From JAJZOM01 sp046703545 (GTDB lineage Archaea; Thermoplasmatota; Thermoplasmata; Thermoplasmatales; Thermoplasmataceae), in NCBI GenBank assembly GCA_046703545.1, contig JBJKSX010000029.1, positions 1 through 39,070 of the forward strand: 39,070 bases of DNA, in the 5' to 3' direction. The position numbers and the translations under genes were made by a program. Numbering within the stretch: position 1 is the first letter of the stretch; each line of letters starts with the position of its first letter. Of the stretch, positions 7,643 to 16,735 are shown piece by piece. The notes below the pieces were generated by a model. It worked only from the letters and a program-made list of their open reading frames with translations, did no database searches and was not told the DNA's origin.

Positions 7643-8593
7643 ATGACTAGAATACTCATCACCGGTGCCATGGGACAGATCGGATCCGAACTGACTGAAA
7701 TGCTTGCAAGCAAGTACGGAAAATCATCGGTGGTAGTTTCTGACATAAGGAAGCCTGAAACCCTCGGGGAGGGACATGAATTCGTCACCCTGGACGTTAC
7801 TGATGCGGAGAGCATCTCCAGGGTTATCCGTGACTATTCCATCACCGATATTTTCCACATGGCGGCAATACTTTCGGCGGTTGGGGAGAAAAAGCCGGCG
7901 AAAGCCTATGAGGTAAACTCCAATGGAACTTTCAACATTCTCAACTCGGCACTGGAATCAGGAATCAACAGGGTCATCATACCAAGCACAATCGGAGTTT
8001 TTGGGAATGAAACCCCCCGCGAGAACACTCCCGACATCACCATTCTCAGGCCTAGGACCATGTATGGTATCACCAAGGTGAATGCCGAACTTCTTGCCCT
8101 CTATTACAGGGACAAGCTTGGCCTTGACGTGAGGGGCCTTAGGTATCCGGGAATCATCAGTTACCTGACGCCGCCCTCAGCAGGGACCACTGATTACGCA
8201 GTTGACATATTCTACCATGCTGTGAGGGGACAGGAATACAGCTGTTACCTGAAGGAGGACACCGCCCTTCCCATGATGTACATGCCAGACGCCCTGGAAT
8301 CCCTGGTGAAGCTGTTCGAGGCCCGTAGGGAGAGGCTCACAAACTGCCTTGAATACAACGTTCAGGCCTACTCCTTCACCCCTGCGGAACTCTACTCAAG
8401 AATACTTGAGGAGATCCCAGATTTCAGAATCTCCTACAACCCTGACTACAGGCAGAAGATCGCCGAAACCTGGCCCAAGTCAGTGGATTCAATCAATGCC
8501 CGCAGGGACTGGGACTTCGACCCATCATATGACCTTCAGTCAACAGTCCATGACATGATCAGCAATCTCAGAAGGATTCTCACCACAGCCTGA
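7643..8593 (+). CDS. L-threonine 3-dehydrogenase, short-chain (SDR/epimerase) type
   Basis: The enzyme oxidises L-threonine to 2-amino-3-ketobutyrate using NAD+. It starts with the extended-SDR nucleotide-binding motif LITGAMGQIGSEL and has DIFHMAAILSAVGEKKP, the Ser-Thr pair PSTIGVFG, the catalytic YGITKVNAE (YxxxK), LRYPGIIS and a C-terminal segment ending in SINARRDWDFDPSYDL. These features match the SDR-type threonine dehydrogenases characterised from Thermoplasma and some bacteria rather than the zinc-dependent form. The length is 316 residues. ATG 7643 is preferred over ATG 7628 because the T-rich TATA-like element at 7609-7617 is about 30 nt upstream and the protein then starts right at the beta strand. 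No 2-amino-3-ketobutyrate ligase gene is adjacent. Confidence 0.88.
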   Translation: MTRILITGAMGQIGSELTEMLASKYGKSSVVVSDIRKPETLGEGHEFVTLDVTDAESISRVIRDYSITDIFHMAAILSAVGEKKPAKAYEVNSNGTFNILNSALESGINRVIIPSTIGVFGNETPRENTPDITILRPRTMYGITKVNAELLALYYRDKLGLDVRGLRYPGIISYLTPPSAGTTDYAVDIFYHAVRGQEYSCYLKEDTALPMMYMPDALESLVKLFEARRERLTNCLEYNVQAYSFTPAELYSRILEEIPDFRISYNPDYRQKIAETWPKSVDSINARRDWDFDPSYDLQSTVHDMISNLRRILTTA

Positions 8594-8676
8594 GATTTAC
8601 AAATTATGCAATAGCCAATAATTATAAATTACCTCCAAATAACCAGTGCCAGACTCAATTCTGGAGAGTTGCCCAT

Positions 8677-9600
8677 ATGAGCGTGCCAATTGAATCAGTT
8701 TCACTTAAAAAAATATACAGGAACAAGGGAAAGGAAACCCTTGCCATCAACGACTTCACCTTCTCCGTGAAGGAGAAAGGCGTTTTTTCACTGCTTGGAA
8801 GAAATGGTTCCGGCAAGACCACATTTGTCAGGGTATCCACCACTCAGCTCACGCCAGACAGGGGATACGTGAGAATATTCGGGAAAGATTCCGTGAATGA
8901 CGAGAAGGAGATAAGGCACATGATCTCACTGGTGCCACAGGAAAGTAGGCCATTCCCCCATCTTACGCCCTATGAGCATGTCTACCTCTTCCAGAAAATG
9001 AACGGGAATACGAGGGAAGGTTCAAAGGATAGGGCCGACACCATCCTCAGCCTACTGGGAATGGAAGATTTCGGCCAGTCTGAGTGCGTGAACCTCTCAG
9101 GCGGCCAGAAGCAGCTGACCATGGTTGCCATGGCACTTTCAGTTGACACACAGGTGTACTTCCTTGATGAACCCACAATCGGGTTGGACATCATTACCAG
9201 GAAGAGAGTCTGGGACGCAATAAACAAGTTCAAGGACGCGGGAAAGACCATACTGCTTACCACACATTACCTCGACGAGGCTGCTCAGCTCAGCGATGAG
9301 ATCGGCATTGTCAGCAGGGGCAATTTCGTGAAGCAGGGCACCCTGGATGAGCTCAGGGCAAGCCTGAAATTTGACACAAGGGTCGCCATCCGTGGTGAGG
9401 TGGACTCCTCCAGGTTCAGGAAGTTCGGGGAAGTCCAGTCAGACAATCATGGCACAATCATATTCACGAACCAGGACAGGGTAGAGGAAATACTTTCTGA
9501 CCAGACAATAAGAAAGGAGAGGATCGAACTGGGCCCAGTGGGGCTGGATGATGTATTCATCTCCCTCGTTGGGGGAGACATAGGGGATGATGAGAATTGA
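8677..9600 (+). CDS. ABC transporter ATP-binding protein (DrrA-like exporter type)
   Basis: This ATPase subunit of an ABC-2 exporter has Walker A GRNGSGKTT near residue 40, a Q-loop (LVPQES), the signature LSGGQKQ, Walker B VYFLDEPTIGLD and the switch His in TTHYLDEA. The C-terminal part of about 80 residues resembles the regulatory extension of daunorubicin-type exporters. The 307-residue length is typical. It is translationally coupled to the permease gene (stop and start share one base in TGATG). A GGAG about ten nt upstream may be the ribosome-binding site. The substrate cannot be read from the sequence. Confidence 0.9.
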   Translation: MSVPIESVSLKKIYRNKGKETLAINDFTFSVKEKGVFSLLGRNGSGKTTFVRVSTTQLTPDRGYVRIFGKDSVNDEKEIRHMISLVPQESRPFPHLTPYEHVYLFQKMNGNTREGSKDRADTILSLLGMEDFGQSECVNLSGGQKQLTMVAMALSVDTQVYFLDEPTIGLDIITRKRVWDAINKFKDAGKTILLTTHYLDEAAQLSDEIGIVSRGNFVKQGTLDELRASLKFDTRVAIRGEVDSSRFRKFGEVQSDNHGTIIFTNQDRVEEILSDQTIRKERIELGPVGLDDVFISLVGGDIGDDEN

Positions 9601-10337
9601 TGCGTGAAATGGGAAGGGCCCTTTCGAGCCTGGTGGTTGCCAATGGTTTCATTCCTCTGTGGAGAAGGCCAATGGCTCTCATAGCCGTCATATCAACCCC
9701 ATTCTCGTTCCTGTTCTTCATATACCTGTTCGGCGGTGAATCGAAGCTTCTAATAGGCGCTATAGGTGGGATACTCTTCACCATAGTAAACGCCTCAACA
9801 ATGCTTCAGACAGACCTTCTCTTCTACAAGCTTGACCTGAAGTTCCAGCAGATTGTTGCATCAACACCTGTCAAGCCACTCGTCTACACTTTCGGCCTCG
9901 CCCTTGGAAATATTGTGTTCACTCTACCAGGGCTTTCCATCTTCATGATCATAATAGTTCTCCAGGCGCACGTGAATGTTCTTCAAATCCTTTCAATAAT
10001 AGGAGTTCTCATTGTCACCTGGGTGATCTTCTCCATGTTCTCATTCCTTGTTTCCACAAGAATAAGGGAGATGAGGGACATCTGGCCAATTTCTGTGATG
10101 TTTTCCATAATTTTCGGCGTGGTTCCGCCCATCTACTATTCAATATCTGCACTTCCCGGGCCTGTCCAGTATGTTGCGTATATTGTTCCCACAACCTGGG
10201 CCGCCATACTCCTCAAGGGCATTGTTCTGAACGGTTTTGCCGGCACTGCCATTGCCGCAATGGTATTTGTGCTTGAGATGCTTGGCGTGCTTGCATTCAC
10301 CAACAAGTTCTCCGATTGGAGAAGGAACCGTTCCTGA
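9600..10337 (+). CDS. ABC-2 type transporter permease
   Basis: The 245-residue hydrophobic protein has about six predicted membrane segments and the ABC-2 pattern: a long loop after the first helix, a central REMRDIWPISVMFS segment and the C-terminal PTTWAAILLKGIVLNG. ATG 9600 overlaps the preceding ATPase stop by one base, and a TTG at 9597 is also in frame. It forms the membrane part of the exporter with the ATPase. An APH-family kinase gene follows 20 nt later on the same strand. Confidence 0.87.
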   Translation: MREMGRALSSLVVANGFIPLWRRPMALIAVISTPFSFLFFIYLFGGESKLLIGAIGGILFTIVNASTMLQTDLLFYKLDLKFQQIVASTPVKPLVYTFGLALGNIVFTLPGLSIFMIIIVLQAHVNVLQILSIIGVLIVTWVIFSMFSFLVSTRIREMRDIWPISVMFSIIFGVVPPIYYSISALPGPVQYVAYIVPTTWAAILLKGIVLNGFAGTAIAAMVFVLEMLGVLAFTNKFSDWRRNRS

Positions 10338-10357
10338 ACGGAATCACGGTGTTTGGG

Positions 10358-11227
10358 ATGGATGCCGAAAAAGCTGGAGAGCTCATAACTTCCAGTTTCC
10401 CGGATCTTGAAATACGCAGCATTGAGTTGCTCCAGGGAGGCTGGGACAACTATGTCTTTCTGGTAAATGGAAGAAGCGTATTCAGGTTCCCGATAAAGAA
10501 GGAATTCATACCTTCCCTGAAGTCAGAAATAAGGCTGCTTTCAATGCTGGATGGGTTTCCAGTCCGCGTCCCGAAATATGTGCATGTGGCACAATCAGGC
10601 CCCTTTTTTGCCGGGTACACCTTCATAGATGGCATGCCACTGAATACAGTCCCGGAGATCACTGAGGGCATAACAGGGGACATGGTATCGATAGTTGAGT
10701 ACCTGAGGGACCTTGAAGTTGCAGAAGTCGCGCCTTCAGGCATACCTGCATACTCAGTGGAAACATGGAAGTCAAGGATGTCTTCAATGGTGGATGGGTT
10801 CAGGAAGTCACTTCTCAGCCACGTCAATGAGGATGTTTTTATAACGGCCCATTCACAGATTGATGGGCTGCTCCCGGGCGTTCCGGAATCTTCTTTCAGG
10901 CTTGTACATTCAGACCTTTACAGGGGGAATGTCCTGGTGAAGCCAGGCCTTTCAGGAATAAGCGCTGTCATAGACTGGCAGGAGGCAGCAATCGGGGACA
11001 TTGCACTGGATGTCGCAGCACTTGCCCTTGACTTTGGCCGGGAATTCACGGCCAGGCTGGCTGAAAAGACGCTGTTGATGAGAGACACAGAAGCGCTGCA
11101 GAGGGCAATGCTATACCAGAGGCTTGAGCCTTTCCACATACTGGAGCACAGGATCGAGAAAGAAGAAATGCATGGCGTTCCGGATCTGGTGAAAAGAATT
11201 GAGAAAAGCTTCCTGGGAGCAAAATAG
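10358..11227 (+). CDS. Aminoglycoside phosphotransferase (APH) family kinase
   Basis: The small-molecule kinase fold is shown by LLQGGWDNYVFLVNGRSVFRFP in the N-lobe, the catalytic loop VHSDLYRGNVLV (HxDxxxxN), VIDWQEAAIGDIALDVA with the metal-binding Asp, and a helical C-terminus. Members phosphorylate aminoglycosides, homoserine, choline, sugars and other small molecules, so the substrate is unknown. The start is uncertain: ATG 10358 leaves a 20-nt gap after the permease, while TTG 10316 and GTG 10349 are also in frame. The position behind an exporter pair suggests one transcription unit, perhaps modification plus export of the same compound, which is inference. Confidence 0.82.
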   Translation: MDAEKAGELITSSFPDLEIRSIELLQGGWDNYVFLVNGRSVFRFPIKKEFIPSLKSEIRLLSMLDGFPVRVPKYVHVAQSGPFFAGYTFIDGMPLNTVPEITEGITGDMVSIVEYLRDLEVAEVAPSGIPAYSVETWKSRMSSMVDGFRKSLLSHVNEDVFITAHSQIDGLLPGVPESSFRLVHSDLYRGNVLVKPGLSGISAVIDWQEAAIGDIALDVAALALDFGREFTARLAEKTLLMRDTEALQRAMLYQRLEPFHILEHRIEKEEMHGVPDLVKRIEKSFLGAK

Positions 11228-11237
11228 TGGCGATGGT

Positions 11238-11930
11238 TCACTCTATATTGACTTCAACAACACACTTGTTGTTGCCGTCAGAGAATTTTTCCTTTATGTC
11301 AAATTTCTGGTTGATTGAATTCTTTATGATGTTTGAGCCCAGGCTGCTGCAAATGATCTTGTCATTGCTCTTTGCCAGTTCATAGAAAATGCAGTTGTGC
11401 CTTATGATCCTGACCACATCGTCGGTGATTTCAAGCCGGGCATAGTAGCCCAGTTCGTTCAGGGTTGCAACGAAATCCCTGAGCTTTGAGATCTTGTCCT
11501 CCCTTGAGAGGTTCAGTCCAGACTGTGCCTTCACCCATCCGGATTCCGTGACGATCTTGTCTGCAACTTTCCCCAGGATCTCATTTACCTTGTCTCTTCC
11601 GAACTCGTTCTCTATCTCTCCCACGAGCATTGTGGCAAAGGAGACATATCTCTTTGGAAGAAGGTTCATTCCCTTCTCTGTGAGTTCATAATACTTCCTT
11701 GGCCTTCCGGGCCCTTCGCCCCTGAAGAATGACTTCACATATCCCTTGAGCTCCAGGTTGTCAACGTGTTCCTTTACCGCGTTCTTGTTTATCTTGAGAA
11801 GTGCGGAAAGCTCATCCATGCTTCTCTCTGAATAGCTCAGCTCCGTGAGGATTTCGCCTTTCACCTTGCCGAACAGGGTGTGGAGATCATTGTGGGTGTC
11901 ATGGACAGTTTCCATTGCTATCAATCTCAT
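11238..11930 (-). CDS. SufR-like winged-helix regulator with C-terminal cysteines
   Basis: An N-terminal winged helix (about residues 20-85 from ATG 11930) has SERSMDELSALLKINKNAVKEHVDNLELKGYV followed by the wing GPGRPRKYYELTEKG, as in the SufR/DtxR-like and ArsR-like families. The C-terminal domain carries Cys180, Cys194 and Cys223. In SufR and related archaeal regulators, C-terminal cysteines bind an Fe-S cluster. The divergent position next to sufC supports a role as the cluster-sensing regulator of the suf operon. In-frame starts exist at 11930 (ATG) and 11915 (ATG); the frame extends farther upstream but would overlap sufC. A perfect palindrome (11925-11938) covers the 11930 start. Confidence 0.8.
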   Translation of the reverse strand: MRLIAMETVHDTHNDLHTLFGKVKGEILTELSYSERSMDELSALLKINKNAVKEHVDNLELKGYVKSFFRGEGPGRPRKYYELTEKGMNLLPKRYVSFATMLVGEIENEFGRDKVNEILGKVADKIVTESGWVKAQSGLNLSREDKISKLRDFVATLNELGYYARLEITDDVVRIIRHNCIFYELAKSNDKIICSSLGSNIIKNSINQKFDIKEKFSDGNNKCVVEVNIE

Positions 11931-11938
11931 ATATGAGA
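11925..11938. promoter_or_regulatory. 14-bp palindrome at the regulator start
   Basis: TCTCATATATGAGA is a perfect palindrome that overlaps the ATG at 11930 of the SufR-like gene. Its position suits an operator for autoregulation. It may also arise by chance from the ATG context, and no second copy was seen in the window. Confidence 0.4.
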
Positions 11939-11959
11939 CATGTATAAGTATTTTAGTCA

Positions 11960-11985
11960 ATTTAAACATAAGAAAGTGTTTAAAT
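11960..11985. promoter_or_regulatory. Inverted repeat covering the divergent suf promoters
   Basis: ATTTAAAC (11960-11967) and GTTTAAAT (11978-11985) form a perfect eight-base inverted repeat with a ten-base spacer. The right arm coincides with the TATA-like element of sufC (11979-11987), centred about 28 nt upstream of the GTG at 12011. The left arm on the minus strand lies about 33 nt upstream of ATG 11930. It is either a pair of facing TATA boxes or the SufR-like operator, possibly both. Confidence 0.5.
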
Positions 11986-12010
11986 ATCCTGTCATAATGA
12001 TCCAGGGAAG

Positions 12011-12763
12011 GTGCCAATAGTGCCGGAATTAAAGATTGCAGGACTATGTGCTTCCGTTGAGGACAAGGAAATCCTCAAGGGAGTTGACTTAACAGTAAAA
12101 GGCGGCGAAATGCATGCTCTCATGGGCCCAAACGGGGCAGGGAAGAGCACGCTGGGGAATGTACTTATTGGGCATCCCAACTACCGGATTACAGGAGGAT
12201 CCATTGTGCTTGATGGAATGGACCTCACGGACAAGACACCTGAAGAGAGGGCAAAGGCAGGCCTTTTCCTGGCTTTCCAGAGCCCTGTTGCAGTTGTTGG
12301 CGTGAAGCTTTCAACATTTCTCAGGACTGCTTACAGGCAGGTTCATCCGGAAGACAAGGTTACACTGACTGAATTCTACAACAGGATGAAGGCCCACATG
12401 AAGAAAGTGGGGCTGGACGAGTCCTTCATGTCAAGGTCCGTGAACGATGGCTTCTCGGGAGGGGAGAGAAAGAGATTCGAGATCCTCCAGATGGTCATGC
12501 TCAGGCCAAAGATCGTCATCCTGGACGAGATTGACTCCGGCCTTGATGTGGACGCACTGAAACTGGTGGCCGACGAGATCAAGGAAGTGTACAACGAGAA
12601 CGTTGGATTCCTGATTATTACACATTACCAGAGGATACTGAAGAACATTGAACCAGAATTCGTCCATGTCCTCAAGAACGGAAGGATAGCAATGGACGGA
12701 GACAAAAGTCTTGCCCTCAGGATTGAGGATGAAGGTTACGACTGGATAAAGACACCAGCTTAA
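12011..12763 (+). CDS. sufC: Fe-S cluster assembly ATPase SufC
   Basis: This ABC-type ATPase partners SufB-SufD in the scaffold complex that builds Fe-S clusters. Walker A GPNGAGKST, AFQSPVAVVGVK, signature FSGGERKR, Walker B VILDEIDSGLDVDALK and TIITHYQRI-like switch (here IITHYQRIL) are all present, including the DEIDSGLD form typical of SufC. The length of 250 residues is typical. The start is GTG 12011, placed about 28 nt after a TATA-like box, so the mRNA is probably leaderless; GTG 12020 is an alternative. It is the first gene of the six-gene suf operon. Confidence 0.95.
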   Translation: MPIVPELKIAGLCASVEDKEILKGVDLTVKGGEMHALMGPNGAGKSTLGNVLIGHPNYRITGGSIVLDGMDLTDKTPEERAKAGLFLAFQSPVAVVGVKLSTFLRTAYRQVHPEDKVTLTEFYNRMKAHMKKVGLDESFMSRSVNDGFSGGERKRFEILQMVMLRPKIVILDEIDSGLDVDALKLVADEIKEVYNENVGFLIITHYQRILKNIEPEFVHVLKNGRIAMDGDKSLALRIEDEGYDWIKTPA

Positions 12764-12775
12764 GGAGGAATGATT

Positions 12776-14224
12776 ATGGAAGCAGAATACAGCAAGGAAG
12801 CGGAAATGGAAAAACTTCTTGAAGACCTCAAGAAATCCAACATAAAGAAGGAGGACTGGGAATTCCACGATGTGAGAAAACCCGTTTACTCCACCGGAGC
12901 AGGTCTTAACAAGAAGGTTATTAACGAGATCTCCGACATAAAGAAGGAGCCGGACTGGATGAGAAGGTTCAGGCTCAAGGCTCTTGAGATATTCGAATCA
13001 AAGCCGGTTCCCACATGGGGCCCGGACCTCTCAGGCATAGACTGGGAGAACACAAACTATTACACAAGGCCGGACGAGGTAAACGCCCAGAACTGGGACG
13101 ATGTCCCGGATGACATCAAGGACACATTCAACAAGCTTGGTGTCCCCGAGATGGAGCAGAAGTATCTCGCAGGCTCAGTTGCACAGTATGACAGCGAGGG
13201 CGTATACCACAGCCTCAAGAAGACATGGGAAGACAAGGGCGTGGTCTTCATGGATCTTGACTCGGCCATCAGGGAGCACCCTGACCTGGTGAAGGACTAC
13301 CTGTGCAAGGCAGTTCCTGCAACCGACAACAAGTTCGCAGCCCTTAACGCCGCGGTATGGAGCGGGGGGTCTTTCCTCTATGTTCCAAAGGGCGTCCAGA
13401 TAGACATGCCGCTCCAGACCTACTTCAGGATGAACGGAGAGGCAACAGGGCAGTTTGAGCACACAATAGTTGTTGCTGACGAGGGCTCAAAGGTACATTA
13501 CATCGAGGGATGCACCGCACCCAGATATGACAAGAACTCACTCCACAGCGCAATTGTGGAAATATACGTTAAGAAGAATGCACACGCAAGGTACACAAGC
13601 GTCCAGAACTGGTCCAAGAGCGTCTACAACATGCCAACAAAGAGGGCATGGGTGGATGAGAATGCAAAGATGGAATGGGTCGGCGGTTCACTGGGATCAA
13701 AAGTCACAATGCTTTACCCATCTTCCTACCTCAGGGGACCATATGCAACTGCACACAACCTGAACGTGTCGCTTGCAGGCCCGGGAACAGTGAAGGACAC
13801 GGGAGCAAAGGCGCTTCACCTTGCACCGCACACAAATTCAAGAATCGTCGCAAAGAGCATCAGCATTGAGGACGGCAAAGCCATCTACAGGGGACTCCTG
13901 AGGATGAACAAGGGGGCGGAGCACTCCAAGGCACACGTCCAGTGTGACGCACTCCTCATCAATGATGACTCCCAGAGCTTCACATACCCCCATGACGAGA
14001 TATACGAGCCAACAGCAACCTTCGGCCATGAGGCAACAGTTGGAAGGATCGGAACAGAGGAACTCACCTACCTCAGGTCAAGGGGCCTGAGCGAGGATGA
14101 GGCCAGCTCCATGATCGTCCTTGGTTTCCTCGATGATGTGATGAAGGAGATTCCAATGGAATTCGCTGTGGAGATGAACAGGCTCATCAAGCTCGAAATG
14201 GGCAAACTGGGATCAGTGGGGTAA
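12776..14224 (+). CDS. sufB: Fe-S cluster assembly scaffold SufB
   Basis: SufB is the scaffold subunit that receives persulfide sulfur and assembles the cluster with SufC and SufD. The 482 residues include the family region WSGGSFLYVPKGVQIDMPLQ, HYIEGCTAP with a conserved Cys, the beta-helix core, VQCDALLI with a second conserved Cys, and the C-terminal EELTYLRSRGLSEDEA. The start at ATG 12776 is preferred over ATG 12770 because GGAGG (12764-12768) is seven nt upstream of the former and only one nt from the latter. It lies 12 nt after sufC and five nt before sufD. Confidence 0.95.
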   Translation: MEAEYSKEAEMEKLLEDLKKSNIKKEDWEFHDVRKPVYSTGAGLNKKVINEISDIKKEPDWMRRFRLKALEIFESKPVPTWGPDLSGIDWENTNYYTRPDEVNAQNWDDVPDDIKDTFNKLGVPEMEQKYLAGSVAQYDSEGVYHSLKKTWEDKGVVFMDLDSAIREHPDLVKDYLCKAVPATDNKFAALNAAVWSGGSFLYVPKGVQIDMPLQTYFRMNGEATGQFEHTIVVADEGSKVHYIEGCTAPRYDKNSLHSAIVEIYVKKNAHARYTSVQNWSKSVYNMPTKRAWVDENAKMEWVGGSLGSKVTMLYPSSYLRGPYATAHNLNVSLAGPGTVKDTGAKALHLAPHTNSRIVAKSISIEDGKAIYRGLLRMNKGAEHSKAHVQCDALLINDDSQSFTYPHDEIYEPTATFGHEATVGRIGTEELTYLRSRGLSEDEASSMIVLGFLDDVMKEIPMEFAVEMNRLIKLEMGKLGSVG

Positions 14225-14229
14225 TCTTC

Positions 14230-15477
14230 ATGGAGAGCTACCCGGACACACTCAAGACAAGACTGAACGACGAGGCGTATGAATACAGGAGGGATGCGTT
14301 CCTTGCATTCCTCAAGTCGCCCGTCAGGGATTACAAGGAAAGTCCCACTGTGAAGGACTACGTGGAGATCACAGACAAGGAGCTCCAGGAAATGATATAC
14401 GGGGATGTGGCAACCTCAACCGCTTCCCCAGAATTTTCAGAATCTTCCAACATAAGGGTACTGAACGAGGAGATTACAGTATCTGATGACCTCAAGCAGA
14501 AGGGAATCGTGGTGGAGACCATGGCTGACGCCATAAAGAGCCACCCTGAACTCATGAAGAAGCATGTATATCCCAATCTGGGCAAAGAGAGGATTGAATA
14601 TCTCATCAACTCGGCCTGGAGAAACGGGCTTTTCGTGATCGTTCCTGACAACACAAAGGCAGACATAAGTGTCCATGCGCTTACAGAGGCATCGGCATCA
14701 TTCGCGTTCAAGACAGTTGTCATCTGCGGAAAGGAAACAAAGGTCAGGTTCACTGAGATGCATGAGTCACTTGGCGAAGGCAAAGGAATCCAGGGCCAGA
14801 ACATCTACTTCTTTGGAGATGAGTATGCAAGGATTGAGTACCTTTACCTCCAGGACAAGAAGAATACGGTCAGGGACATCACATTCGTGAAGCAGTTCCT
14901 GCAGGCATATGCCACGTTCTCTTTCTTCCACATAAACCACGGATCAGGAAAGGTCCTGTTTGTGGACGAGTCACAGCAGCTGGGAAAGGGTTCCGATTTC
15001 AAGGTTTACGGTGTTAATTTCAGTGCCGAGAACCAGAAGATGGATATCAGGGACAGCAGCTTCCAGGTTGGAGAGGAATCCAATGCCGACATACAGATCC
15101 GTGGAGTGGTGACAGCGAACGGCTCTACAATCCACAGGGGGAATGTTGACCTTGAGGAAGCCTCCGTCCAGTCTTCAGGATTCTACGATTCCAAGATACT
15201 TCTGCTCTCAAAGGAGGGATTTGCCAACAGCAAGCCAGCCCTTGAGATCAAGAACAGCAACACCCGTTCAAAGCATGGTTCAGCCATCAGCAATGTGGAC
15301 GAGGAACAGATTTTCTACCTCAGATCCAGGGGAATAGACAATCTGGTTGCACGGGGAATGGTGACAGCGGGGTTTGTCGGGTCTATTATTGAAAAGGCCA
15401 ATGACGAAGATTTTACCCGCAAAGTTTACCAGTATGCAGAAGGTCTTGGAGCCAATGCTTTCCTCGGAACGGCTTAA
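14230..15477 (+). CDS. sufD: Fe-S cluster assembly protein SufD
   Basis: This SufB paralogue of 415 residues forms the SufB-SufC2-SufD complex. The beta-helix core is recognisable (FKVYGVNFSAENQKMDIRDSSFQVGEES, RGVVTANGSTIHRGNVDLEE), followed by NSNTRSKHGSAISNVDEEQIFYLRSRGI. The His in the KHGS segment matches the functionally important His of SufD, while the Cys found at the equivalent place in SufB is absent, as expected. ATG 14230 follows the sufB stop by five nt. The last 23 nt overlap the start of sufS. Confidence 0.93.
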   Translation: MESYPDTLKTRLNDEAYEYRRDAFLAFLKSPVRDYKESPTVKDYVEITDKELQEMIYGDVATSTASPEFSESSNIRVLNEEITVSDDLKQKGIVVETMADAIKSHPELMKKHVYPNLGKERIEYLINSAWRNGLFVIVPDNTKADISVHALTEASASFAFKTVVICGKETKVRFTEMHESLGEGKGIQGQNIYFFGDEYARIEYLYLQDKKNTVRDITFVKQFLQAYATFSFFHINHGSGKVLFVDESQQLGKGSDFKVYGVNFSAENQKMDIRDSSFQVGEESNADIQIRGVVTANGSTIHRGNVDLEEASVQSSGFYDSKILLLSKEGFANSKPALEIKNSNTRSKHGSAISNVDEEQIFYLRSRGIDNLVARGMVTAGFVGSIIEKANDEDFTRKVYQYAEGLGANAFLGTA

Positions 15478-16735
15478 GGAAGACTTTCCATTTTTTTCAA
15501 AGAGGGGCAAATCCCTCGTTTATCTTGACAACGCGGCCACCACACAGAAACCATCCGCGGTTATAGAGGCAATTTCCGAATATTACACAGACCACAACAG
15601 CAATGTCCACAGGGGCATTTACAGGCTGAGTGAGGAAACCACGGACCTCTACTGGAGGGCCAGGGAAAACATATCCCGCTTCATCGGGGCACCAAAGGCT
15701 GAGGAGCTCGTGTTCACCAGGAACGCAACCGAGGCGCTGAACCTACTGGCCTACAGCCTCGGAAAGAGCCTCAAGGCAGGCGATGAGGTACTTCTGTCCA
15801 TAATGGAGCACCATTCCAACCTTGTGCCATGGCAGTTTCTCACGGAAAGGGGAGTGAAACTCAAATTCGCGGACATCAACCCTGACGGCACCCTGAACAT
15901 GGATGATTTCCAGTCCAAGCTTTCAAGCAGCACAAGGATTGTGTCCATGACACATTGCTCGAACCTTCTTGGCACAATCAATGATGTCAGGGAACTTGGG
16001 AAGATGGCACACGAAAATGGATCAACCTTCATTGGTGACGGGGCGCAGAGTGTCCCGCACATGCCAGTTGACGTGAAAAGAATTGGCTGTGACTTCATGG
16101 CTTTCTCCGGGCACAAGATGGCCGGGCCAATGGGAATCGGTGGCCTCTATGGCAGTTATGGGCTTCTGGAACACCTTCCACCATTCAACGGTGGAGGGGA
16201 GATGATAACCGAGGTCTATCCTGACCACTCCGTTTTCGCTGACCCGCCAGCCAGGTTTGAGGCCGGAACCCCAAACGTTGCAGGGGCCATCGGGCTGTCA
16301 GCAGCTGTGGGCTATCTCCGGAATGTTGGCATGGAAAACGTGAGGGAGCATGAAAAAGACCTCATATCATACACCCTGAAAAAGGAAGAGGAAGAAGGCA
16401 TTGATGGGCTTGTTTCCTATGGCCCCAGGAACCCTGAAATCAGGGGTGGAATATACGCCTTCAACCTGGGCGAGATTCATCCACTTTCCCTGGAGTCTGA
16501 CCTTTCGCGGCAGGACATCAGCATGGGAAACTCGATCCATCCCCATGATGTGGGAACAGGGCTTGACCAGGACAACATAGCAGTCAGGGCCGGCCATCAC
16601 TGTGCCATGCCTCTCACGCACAGGCTCAATGTGGTTGCAACTTCCAGGGCCTCGTATTACATTTATAACTCCCGCAGTGATATTGACAGGCTGTTTGAAT
16701 CTCTGAGGAAGATAACGGGAGCTTATTCAAGATGA
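15455..16735 (+). CDS. sufS: Cysteine desulfurase SufS
   Basis: This PLP enzyme takes sulfur from cysteine and forms an enzyme persulfide for cluster building. The N-terminus LVYLDNAATTQKP, the THCSNLLGTINDV region, the PLP-binding Lys in FSGHKMAGPMGIG and the active Cys in RAGHHCAMPL identify the SufS (group II) type. ATG 15455 gives 426 residues and the usual N-terminus; the open frame extends upstream inside sufD. The overlap of 23 nt with sufD and of four nt (ATGA) with sufU indicates tight translational coupling. Confidence 0.94.
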   Translation: MLSSERLKEDFPFFSKRGKSLVYLDNAATTQKPSAVIEAISEYYTDHNSNVHRGIYRLSEETTDLYWRARENISRFIGAPKAEELVFTRNATEALNLLAYSLGKSLKAGDEVLLSIMEHHSNLVPWQFLTERGVKLKFADINPDGTLNMDDFQSKLSSSTRIVSMTHCSNLLGTINDVRELGKMAHENGSTFIGDGAQSVPHMPVDVKRIGCDFMAFSGHKMAGPMGIGGLYGSYGLLEHLPPFNGGGEMITEVYPDHSVFADPPARFEAGTPNVAGAIGLSAAVGYLRNVGMENVREHEKDLISYTLKKEEEEGIDGLVSYGPRNPEIRGGIYAFNLGEIHPLSLESDLSRQDISMGNSIHPHDVGTGLDQDNIAVRAGHHCAMPLTHRLNVVATSRASYYIYNSRSDIDRLFESLRKITGAYSR

